From the NCBI GenBank assembly GCA_937975735.1, contig CALJUI010000145.1:1-5841 (forward strand): a stretch of 5,841 bases of DNA, given 5' to 3'. This document shows positions 1 to 4,506 of this stretch, piece by piece. The notes beneath the pieces are model-generated. The model saw only the letters and a program-made list of their open reading frames with translations. It was not told the origin of the DNA and did no database searches. Each line of letters opens with the position of its first letter. The stretch's first letter is position 1. The stretch comes from an uncultured Rubrivivax sp. (GTDB taxonomy: Bacteria > Pseudomonadota > Gammaproteobacteria > Burkholderiales > Burkholderiaceae_C). The position numbers and the translations under genes are program-made.

Positions 1-357
1 GCGCCTGCGCCGGAAGCCCCGCCCGCGCCGCCGGCCCCGCCCGCGCCGCCGGCCCCGCCGGCCCGCACGGACCCGATCATCAACTGGGCGTCGGCGCAGT
101 GCAAGCCGGAGTACCCGTCCGCTGCCGCGCGGCTGGAAATCACCGGCACCACCACGATCGACATCACGGTCGGCACCAACGGCCGGGTCACCGACGTCAA
201 GGTGATCAAGCCCGTGGGCTTCTCGCGCGAGCACAAGCTGATGGACCGCGTCCTCGTCGACAAGCTGATGACGGACTGCACCGCCACGCCCGGCACCATC
301 GACGGCAAGCCGCAGCCGCTGACCAGACGTGTGACCTACGTCTGGAATCTCAACTGA
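1..357 (+). CDS. tonB: TonB-family energy transducer, C-terminal part (5' end outside window)
   Basis: The reading frame is open from base 1 and ends at TGA 355-357, giving the last 118 residues. TonB spans the periplasm and passes energy from the ExbB/ExbD motor to outer-membrane TonB-dependent receptors. The fragment begins with a Pro/Ala-rich stretch (residues 1-21), as expected for the periplasmic spacer of TonB. A TonB C-terminal domain follows (about 34-118): YPSAAAR, then ITGTTTIDITVGTNGRV (beta strand and turn), then a helix near LMDRVLVDKL, and a last strand ending VTYVWNLN. Two cysteines, C34 just before the KPEYP motif and C93 after the helix, could form a disulfide. The N-terminal membrane anchor, where contact with ExbB/ExbD occurs, lies upstream of the window. 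The family call rests on the domain pattern plus exbB 58 bases downstream. The receptor or substrate served cannot be read from this sequence. Confidence 0.9.
   Translation, partial: APAPEAPPAPPAPPAPPAPPARTDPIINWASAQCKPEYPSAAARLEITGTTTIDITVGTNGRVTDVKVIKPVGFSREHKLMDRVLVDKLMTDCTATPGTIDGKPQPLTRRVTYVWNLN
16..60 (+). repeat. 18-base tandem repeat coding for APPAPP in the TonB spacer
   Basis: Two perfect 18-base copies (16-33 and 34-51) of gccccgcccgcgccgccg are followed by a partial third copy at 52-60 with one mismatch. Each unit is in frame and encodes Ala-Pro-Pro-Ala-Pro-Pro. Proline-rich stretches like this stiffen the TonB periplasmic spacer. The repeat could change in copy number by slippage without shifting the frame. 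It may extend left of the window. Confidence 0.85.
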
Positions 358-415
358 CCTGCCCCTTCCCGCGCGCCACAAGCGCCGCAACGAAGACCTT
401 TTCCCTGGAGAGAAC

Positions 416-1273
416 ATGTCCCTGATCCACACCCTGCGGGGCGCCGCCATCGCCCGATTCGCCGCCGGCGCCCTATCCGCGCTGGTCTTGTTCGTCGCTG
501 CGCCGCAGTTGGCGCTGGCCCAGGCGGCCTCGGAGCCGGCCTCGGCACCGCCCATGGCCGCGATGCCCGCCGCCGCGCCGGCGGCGCCGCTCGAGGCAGT
601 CACCGAAAAGCAGACCATCGAGAACCCCTACGGCCTCGAAGCGCTGTGGAACCAGGGCGACCTGGTCGCCAAGTCGACGCTGGTGATCATGCTGATCATG
701 TCGATGGGCAGCTGGTACATCATCTTCACCAAGCTCTGGGAGCAGAGCCGGCTGCTCAAGAGCGGCGAGGTCGCCGCCAAGACCTTCTGGACCGCGGGTT
801 CGGTGAAGGACGGCATCGGCTCGCTGAAGGAAGGCAGTGCGTTCCGCTACATCGCCGAGAGCGGCGTGAAGGCCAGCGAACACCACGAGGGCACGCTGGT
901 CGAGCAGATCGACCTGCACACCTGGGTCTCGATGTCGGTGCAGCGCGCGATCGACAGCGTCAACAGCCGCCTGCAGGACGGTCTGGCCTTCCTCGCGACC
1001 GTCGGTTCGACGGCCCCCTTCGTCGGCCTGTTCGGCACCGTCTGGGGCATCTACCACGCGCTGGTGGCGATCGGCATCTCCGGCCAGGCCTCGATTGACA
1101 AGGTCGCCGGTCCGGTCGGCGAGGCGCTGATCATGACCGCCATCGGCCTGGCCGTCGCGGTGCCGGCGGTGATGGGCTACAACTGGCTGGTCCGCCGCAA
1201 CAAGACGGCGATGGAGCGCGTGCGCGCCTTCGGCAACGACGTCCACAACGTCCTGCTCGCCGGCAAGAAGTGA
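416..1273 (+). CDS. exbB: ExbB, TonB-system proton-channel subunit with exported N-terminal extension
   Basis: This 285-residue inner-membrane protein forms, with ExbD, the proton-motive-force motor that drives TonB. Residues 1-35 look like a signal peptide (hydrophobic core about 15-30, cleavage plausible at ALA|QA after 35). An Ala/Pro-rich low-complexity stretch follows (about 37-60). Membrane segments lie near 84-105, 187-214 and 232-258, with a cytoplasmic domain between the first two. The MotA/TolQ/ExbB channel signature is clear: LATVGSTAPFVGLFGTVWGI (193-212) and GPVGEALIMTAIGLAVAVPAV (232-252). T208, E236 and T241 match by motif to E. coli ExbB T148, E176 and T181, which line the proton path. 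The protein is longer than E. coli ExbB (244 residues) because of the N-terminal extension. The start ATG is preceded by GGAGA (407-411). exbD1 follows after 31 bases, so the genes are very likely one operon. ExbB is preferred over TolQ because of the tonB and exbD neighbours. Confidence 0.96.
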   Translation: MSLIHTLRGAAIARFAAGALSALVLFVAAPQLALAQAASEPASAPPMAAMPAAAPAAPLEAVTEKQTIENPYGLEALWNQGDLVAKSTLVIMLIMSMGSWYIIFTKLWEQSRLLKSGEVAAKTFWTAGSVKDGIGSLKEGSAFRYIAESGVKASEHHEGTLVEQIDLHTWVSMSVQRAIDSVNSRLQDGLAFLATVGSTAPFVGLFGTVWGIYHALVAIGISGQASIDKVAGPVGEALIMTAIGLAVAVPAVMGYNWLVRRNKTAMERVRAFGNDVHNVLLAGKK

Positions 1274-1276
1274 GCG

Positions 1277-1290
1277 CGACCGCGCGGTCG
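1277..1290 (+). repeat. 14-base perfect palindrome between exbB and exbD1
   Basis: The sequence cgaccgcgcggtcg reads the same on both strands. It sits just after the exbB stop and just before the exbD1 ribosome site AGGAG (1294-1298). In RNA it could form a 5-bp hairpin with a 4-base loop. No run of T follows, so it is not a terminator. It may slightly adjust translation or mRNA stability, or be chance in GC-rich DNA. Confidence 0.5.
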
Positions 1291-1304
1291 AACAGGAGCC
1301 AGCC

Positions 1305-1742
1305 ATGGGCATGAACGTCGGAGCCGCCGACGAAGGCGAAGACCAGCTCAACACCGCCATCAACACCACCCCGCTGGTGGACGTGATGCTGGTGCTGCTG
1401 ATCATCTTCCTGATCACGATCCCGGTCGTGACGCAGTCGATCCAGCTCGAGCTGCCGAAGGAGCGCAACCTGCCGACGCAGACCAAGCCCGAGAACATCG
1501 TCATCGCGGTCAACCGCGACGGCGAGATGTTCTGGGGCATGCAGCAGGTGCCGGACATCGAGTCGCTGGTCAAGCGCCTGAAGGAAGTGGCGGTGATGGA
1601 GCCGCAGCCCGAGGTGCACATCCGCGGCGACCTGGAGTCGCGCTACGAATCGGTCGGCCGCGTCGTCGTGGCCTGCACCCGTGCCGGCATCGCCAAGGTC
1701 GGCTTCATCACCGAGCCGCCCGCCGGCCCGGTGAGCCGCTGA
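1305..1742 (+). CDS. exbD: ExbD (first copy), TonB-system motor subunit
   Basis: This 145-residue single-pass inner-membrane protein pairs with ExbB. It has a short cytoplasmic N-terminus (1-22), one membrane helix (about 23-45, PLVDVMLVLLIIFLITIPVV) and a periplasmic domain (about 46-145). D26 in the NTTPLVDVMLV motif corresponds to the essential D25 of E. coli ExbD, which carries the proton. The periplasmic part contains the usual ExbD strands (IVIAVNRDGEMFWG, PEVHIRGD) and the late helix with AGIAKVGFITEP. Length matches the family (about 140 residues). The chosen ATG has a strong AGGAG six bases upstream. An in-frame ATG at codon 3 is possible but less well placed. The gene lies 31 bases after exbB and is followed 13 bases later by a second exbD. 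In Xanthomonas campestris, which has the same tonB-exbB-exbD1-exbD2 order, the first exbD copy is the one needed for iron uptake; whether that holds here is inference. Confidence 0.95.
   Translation: MGMNVGAADEGEDQLNTAINTTPLVDVMLVLLIIFLITIPVVTQSIQLELPKERNLPTQTKPENIVIAVNRDGEMFWGMQQVPDIESLVKRLKEVAVMEPQPEVHIRGDLESRYESVGRVVVACTRAGIAKVGFITEPPAGPVSR
1380..1405 (+). repeat. 26-base direct repeat, copy 1 (inside exbD copy 1)
   Basis: This stretch is identical base for base to 1828-1853 in the second exbD. It begins exactly at the codon for the essential aspartate (D26) and covers the DVMLVLLI part of the membrane helix. The flanks diverge at synonymous and non-synonymous positions. It is most simply a remnant of gene duplication kept by strong protein constraint. 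Confidence 0.9.
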
Positions 1743-1748
1743 AGGAGG
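1742..1748 (+). promoter_or_regulatory. Near-perfect Shine-Dalgarno AAGGAGG for the second exbD, overlapping the stop of the first
   Basis: AAGGAGG begins at the last base of the TGA stop of the first exbD (1740-1742) and lies seven bases before ATG 1756. It is the best ribosome site in the window and supports ATG 1756 over the in-frame ATGs at 1762 and 1768. Its position at the upstream stop fits coupled translation of the two ExbD proteins. Confidence 0.85.
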
Positions 1749-1755
1749 AACGGCC

Positions 1756-2181
1756 ATGGCCATGAGTATGGGAAGCGAGTCGGGCGACAACGACGTGATG
1801 ATCGACATCAACACGACGCCGCTGATCGACGTGATGCTGGTGCTGCTGATCATGTTCATCATCACGATCCCGATCCAGACCCACGCGGTCAAGATGAACA
1901 TGCCGATCGGCCCGGCCAGCCAGCCGCCGGTGCCGCCGGAGATCATCCGCATCGACGTCGACTTCGACGGCACGATCGGCTGGAACGGCGAGCTGGTCAA
2001 CGGCCGCGGCGATCTCGAGGCGCGATTGCTGGCGATCGCGGCGCAGTCGGTGCAGCCCGAGGTCCACCTGCGACCCAACAAACTCGTTCAGTACAAGACG
2101 GTCGCGATGATCATGGCCTCCGCACAGCGGCTGGGTGTGACCAAGATCGGCCTGGTGGGCAACGAGCAGTTCATGAACTGA
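1756..2181 (+). CDS. exbD: ExbD (second copy, exbD2), diverged paralogue
   Basis: This 141-residue protein has the same build as the preceding ExbD. The cytoplasmic N-terminus (1-21) leads into the INTTPLIDVMLVLLIMFIITIPI membrane helix, with the key aspartate at D25. A periplasmic domain follows, with IIRIDVDFDGTIGWNGELV, PEVHLRPN and a late LGVTKIGLVGNE segment. Outside the membrane helix it differs clearly from the first copy: the linker is Pro-rich (SQPPVPPE) rather than charged, and the periplasmic surface changes throughout. It is therefore an old duplicate rather than a recent copy. In Xanthomonas campestris the second exbD is dispensable for iron uptake but needed for other TonB-dependent functions; a similar split of roles here is inference. 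The gene ends the operon and is followed 15 bases later by an intrinsic terminator. All expected ExbD features are intact, so it is not a pseudogene. Confidence 0.94.
   Translation: MAMSMGSESGDNDVMIDINTTPLIDVMLVLLIMFIITIPIQTHAVKMNMPIGPASQPPVPPEIIRIDVDFDGTIGWNGELVNGRGDLEARLLAIAAQSVQPEVHLRPNKLVQYKTVAMIMASAQRLGVTKIGLVGNEQFMN
1828..1853 (+). repeat. 26-base direct repeat, copy 2 (inside exbD copy 2)
   Basis: Identical to 1380-1405, at an offset of 448 bases. It starts at the D25 codon, the equivalent position in the paralogue. Recombination between the two copies would remove 448 bases and leave one intact hybrid exbD reading frame, because both copies begin on the same codon position. Confidence 0.9.
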
Positions 2182-2196
2182 GGCTCGTGCGCCTGC

Positions 2197-2239
2197 CGGG
2201 GGTCGGTCCATCATCCTGGCCGATCCCCGTTTTTCTTTT
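2197..2239 (+). terminator. Rho-independent terminator of the tonB-exbB-exbD-exbD operon
   Basis: The arms cgggggtcgg (2197-2206) and ccgatccccg (2220-2229) pair over ten positions with one G:U. Two further pairs (2207:2219 and 2208:2218, the first a wobble) extend the stem to 12. The loop is 9 bases (2209-2217). The stem is followed at once by ttttt-c-tttt (2230-2239), which stands out in this GC-rich DNA. It lies 15 bases after the second exbD stop and 29 bases before the next start codon. Confidence 0.93.
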
Positions 2240-2268
2240 GACGCCCGAATGAGAAGGACCACCGACCG

Positions 2269-3468
2269 ATGAAGACCCTGCGCGCCCTGACCCTCGCCCT
2301 GCTGGCCGCCGGCAGCCTGTCCCTGAGCCAGGCGCAGGGCCTGCGACCCGAAGTCGGCAAGCCGCTGCAGCAGGCCAGCGAACTGCTGAAGGCCGGCAAG
2401 GGCCGCGAAGCGCTGGCCAAGGTCCGCGAGGCCGAGGCGGTCGGCGGCAAGACCGCCGCCGAACAGCTGACGATCGACCGCATGAAGGGCGCCGCCGCGC
2501 AGCGCGCGGGCGACAACAGCGCCGCGGTCGATGCCTTCGAGTCGGTCTTCCCGAAGGTCTCCGGCGCCGAACAGCGCCAGGTCGCCGAGTCGCTGGCCTT
2601 CGCGTACTCGCAGCTGCGCAACTGGGGCAAGTCGCAGCAGTGGCTGGACAAGGCGCAGGCGCTGGGCAGCAACAGCGCGCAACTCAAGCAACTGCAGTCC
2701 TACCTGCAGGCGCAGACCGGCGACTACGCGGCGATCGCGCGCGATGCCGCCGCTTCGGTGGCGGCGGCCGAGAAGGCCGGCAAGCGCCCCGACGAGGAGG
2801 ACCTGCTGCGCCTGGCCGACGCGCAGCAGCGCACCAACCAGACGACCGGCTACATCGCCACGCTGGAAAAGCTGCTCGCCTACTACCCGAAAAAGGATTA
2901 CTGGAATGCCTACCTCGGCCGCCTGATCCGCAAGCCGAACTTCTCCACCCGCTTCGGCCTCGACGTGATGCGCCTGAAGCTGGCCACCGACACGCTGGAC
3001 GACACCGCCGAGTACATGGAGATGGCCCAACTCGCGCTGCAGGCCCGGCTGCCGGCCGAGGGCCTGAAGATCGTGCAGAAGGGCTACGCCAGCGGTGCGC
3101 TCGGCAAGGGCCCGGAGGCCGAGCGCCACGCGCGCCTGCGCGACCTGGCGATCAAGCGCGACGCCGAGCAGAAGGAGTCGATCGCCGGCGACGCCGCGCA
3201 GGCGATGAACGCCGCCGACGGCAACGACCTGGTCGACATCGGCTACGCCTACGTGACGCGCGGCGAGGTCGATCGCGGCATCAAGCTGATCGAGCAGGGC
3301 ATCGCCAAGGGCGGCCTGAAGCGGCCCGAGGACGCGAAGCTGCGCCTGGGCATGGCGCAGATCCAGTCGCCGGCGACCAAGGCCAAGGGCCTGCAGACCC
3401 TGCGCCAGCTCAAGGGCGGCGACGGCGTCGCCGAGATCGGCCGACTGTGGACGGTGCTGGCGCGCTGA
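2269..3468 (+). CDS. Secreted TPR-like helical-repeat protein of unknown function
   Basis: I do not recognise a named family for this 399-residue protein. Residues 1-22 form a typical Sec signal peptide (MKTLR, hydrophobic core, cleavage plausible at SQA|QG), so it should act in the periplasm. There is no lipobox cysteine; indeed the mature protein has no cysteine at all. The rest is mostly helical with repeat-like helix pairs: KAGKGREALAKVREAEAV (41-58), RAGDNSAAVDAFESVFP (79-95), LAFAYSQLRNWGKSQQWLDKAQ (109-130), QAQTGDYAAIARDAA (147-161), LEKLLAYYPKKDYWNAYLGRL (199-219) and IGYAYVTRGEVDRGIKLIEQGIA (324-346). These resemble degenerate tetratricopeptide repeats, a scaffold for protein-protein binding. 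No catalytic motif is visible. The start has AAGGA ten bases upstream. It sits just after the TonB motor operon but behind a terminator, and 7 bases before a hydrolase gene. Periplasmic TPR proteins accompany some TonB and TolQR-type systems, so an accessory role is plausible but unproven. Confidence 0.88.
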   Translation: MKTLRALTLALLAAGSLSLSQAQGLRPEVGKPLQQASELLKAGKGREALAKVREAEAVGGKTAAEQLTIDRMKGAAAQRAGDNSAAVDAFESVFPKVSGAEQRQVAESLAFAYSQLRNWGKSQQWLDKAQALGSNSAQLKQLQSYLQAQTGDYAAIARDAAASVAAAEKAGKRPDEEDLLRLADAQQRTNQTTGYIATLEKLLAYYPKKDYWNAYLGRLIRKPNFSTRFGLDVMRLKLATDTLDDTAEYMEMAQLALQARLPAEGLKIVQKGYASGALGKGPEAERHARLRDLAIKRDAEQKESIAGDAAQAMNAADGNDLVDIGYAYVTRGEVDRGIKLIEQGIAKGGLKRPEDAKLRLGMAQIQSPATKAKGLQTLRQLKGGDGVAEIGRLWTVLAR

Positions 3469-3475
3469 GGAGCCG

Positions 3476-4447
3476 ATGGCCCGGGCCCTGCCGCCCTTCG
3501 CCGAGGCGCTCTCCGACGGCATCGTCGCGATCGATACCGGTTTCCACCGCGACCGCTTCGACGCCGCCTACCTGATCGTCGACGGCGGTCGCGCCGCCTT
3601 CGTCGACACCGGCACCAACTTCGCGGTGCCACGGCTGCTCGAGACCTTGCAGGCGCTGGAGCTGGCGCCGGACGCCGTCGACTGGGTGATCCCGACCCAC
3701 GTGCACCTCGACCATGCCGGCGGCGTCGGGGCACTGATGCAGTCGCTGCCGCGCGCCTGCGTCTGGGCCCACCCGCGCGGCGCGCCGCACCTCGTCGATC
3801 CGGCCCGGCTGTACGAAGGCGCGCTCGCCGTCTACGGCCAGGCGGAGATGGACCGGTCCTACGGGCGACTGATTCCGGTGGACGCGGCGCGGATGCACAC
3901 CAGCGACCACGAGCCGACCGTGATGCTCGGCCGGCGCACGCTGCGCGCGCTAGACACCCCGGGCCACGCACGGCACCACCACTGCATCTGGGACGAGCGC
4001 AGCCGCGGCTGGTTCACCGGCGACACCTTCGGGCTCAGCTACCGCGAGTTCGACACCGAGGCCGGCCCCTGGATCCTGCCGACCTCGACGCCGGTGCAGT
4101 TCGACCCCGACGCGCTGCTGCTGTCGATCCAGCGGCTGCTCGCCGAACAGCCTCGCTGGATCTACCTGACCCATTTCGGCCGGGTCGGCGACGTGCCGAG
4201 GCTGGGCGCGGAATTGCTGACGGTGCTCGACGGCATGGTCGCGATCGGTCGCCGGACCGCTCCCGGCCCCGACCGCCACGACACGCTGAAGCGCGAACTG
4301 CTCGCGCTCTACCTCGATCGCCTGCAACGGCATGGCTGCGCGCGCCCGGCCGCCGAGGTCGCCGAGCTGCTGGCGATCGACCTCGAGCTCAACGCCCAGG
4401 GCATGGCGATCTGGCTCGACCGTGAAGCCGCGGCGGCCAAGGGCTAA
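3476..4447 (+). CDS. Metallo-beta-lactamase-fold hydrolase
   Basis: This 323-residue enzyme probably holds two metal ions and hydrolyses an ester, thioester or related bond; the substrate cannot be told from sequence. All standard ligands of the glyoxalase II-like fold are present: H75, H77, D79 and H80 in THVHLDHAGG, H164 in TPGHARHH, D183 in FTGDTFG, and H233 in LTHFGR. The N-terminal AYLIVDGGRAAFVDTGTN (31-48) is the usual first beta hairpin. Residues from about 245 to 323 form an alpha-helical C-terminal extension beyond the core fold, probably shaping substrate access or oligomerisation. No signal peptide is seen, so it is likely cytoplasmic. The start ATG lies 7 bases after the TPR-like gene, whose stop codon overlaps the ribosome site GAGGAG (3467-3472). 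The pair is therefore probably one transcription unit, although one protein is exported and the other is not. It is not a class B beta-lactamase resistance gene by context or signal. Confidence 0.92.
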   Translation: MARALPPFAEALSDGIVAIDTGFHRDRFDAAYLIVDGGRAAFVDTGTNFAVPRLLETLQALELAPDAVDWVIPTHVHLDHAGGVGALMQSLPRACVWAHPRGAPHLVDPARLYEGALAVYGQAEMDRSYGRLIPVDAARMHTSDHEPTVMLGRRTLRALDTPGHARHHHCIWDERSRGWFTGDTFGLSYREFDTEAGPWILPTSTPVQFDPDALLLSIQRLLAEQPRWIYLTHFGRVGDVPRLGAELLTVLDGMVAIGRRTAPGPDRHDTLKRELLALYLDRLQRHGCARPAAEVAELLAIDLELNAQGMAIWLDREAAAAKG

Positions 4448-4450
4448 ACT
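4422..4450 (+). promoter_or_regulatory. Weak candidate promoter for the dehydrogenase gene
   Basis: TAAACT (4445-4450) matches the -10 consensus at four of six bases and overlaps the TAA stop of the hydrolase gene. GTGAAG (4422-4427), exactly 17 bases upstream, matches the -35 at only three of six. Transcription would begin near 4457, upstream of the hairpin at 4469-4486. Low confidence: read-through from the hydrolase gene is equally possible. Confidence 0.25.
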
Positions 4451-4468
4451 CGATCGCTGATTTCCCGA

Positions 4469-4486
4469 GGCCCGCGCACGCGGGCC
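4469..4486 (+). other. Strong GC hairpin between hydrolase and dehydrogenase genes
   Basis: ggcccgc (4469-4475) pairs perfectly with gcgggcc (4480-4486) around a gcac loop. It resembles the stem of an intrinsic terminator, but the bases after it (cgtcgtcattg) lack a T-run, so strong termination is doubtful. It lies in the 59-base gap and ends about 10 bases before the ribosome site of the next gene. It could be a weak terminator, a 3'-end stabiliser, or a 5'-leader hairpin. Confidence 0.6.
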
Positions 4487-4496
4487 CGTCGTCATT

Positions 4497-4501
4497 GAAG
4501 G
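4497..4501 (+). promoter_or_regulatory. Ribosome site GAAGG that decides the dehydrogenase start
   Basis: GAAGG lies five bases before ATG 4507, a standard spacing. The alternative in-frame TTG at 4495 has no Shine-Dalgarno-like sequence upstream (it follows cgggcccgtcgtca) and would itself overlap this site. ATG 4507 is therefore preferred. Confidence 0.75.
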
Positions 4502-4506
4502 CATCG

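Noticed and set aside
358..415. Possible promoter or terminator between tonB and exbB
   Set aside because: The 58 bases hold only the exbB ribosome site. I see no stem with a T-run and no convincing -35/-10 pair, so the genes are taken as one operon.
99..425. 108-codon + strand frame overlapping the tonB end
   Set aside because: Its His/Arg-rich translation is out of frame with the recognisable TonB domain, and it runs into the exbB start.
473..1621. 382-codon open frame on the minus strand over exbB and exbD1
   Set aside because: It is a shadow of two well-recognised genes. The product is composition-biased (His/Asp/Arg-rich) with no domain.
1131..2081. 316-codon open frame on the minus strand over exbB, exbD1 and exbD2
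   Set aside because: It is a shadow frame. Repeated segments such as MISSTSIT...SGVVLM are simply the reverse complement of the two ExbD membrane-helix repeats.
2238..2243. TTGACG as a -35 element for the TPR-like gene
   Set aside because: It matches five of six consensus bases, but it arises from the terminator T-run, and no -10-like hexamer lies 16-18 bases downstream (2261 onward reads accgac).
1708..3522. 604-codon open frame on the minus strand across exbD2, the TPR-like gene and the gap between them
   Set aside because: GC-rich codon bias on the + strand removes stops from the opposite frame. The translation is low-complexity, rich in Arg, Leu, Gly, Ala and His, has no recognisable domain, and crosses a clear + strand terminator and several real genes.
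2640..3575. 311-codon + strand frame overlapping the TPR-like gene and the start of the hydrolase gene
   Set aside because: Out-of-frame shadow, Arg/Gly/Ala-rich, without a domain. The competing frame has a signal peptide, repeats and a ribosome site.
3476..4447. Acquired beta-lactamase (antibiotic resistance) gene
   Set aside because: It has the metal-binding fold but no signal peptide. It carries an additional C-terminal helical region and sits among housekeeping genes with matching base composition. The fold is shared by many unrelated hydrolases.
4495..4506. TTG start for the dehydrogenase, adding four residues
   Set aside because: No Shine-Dalgarno precedes it, whereas ATG 4507 has GAAGG at five bases. 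The added residues are not part of the SDR fold.
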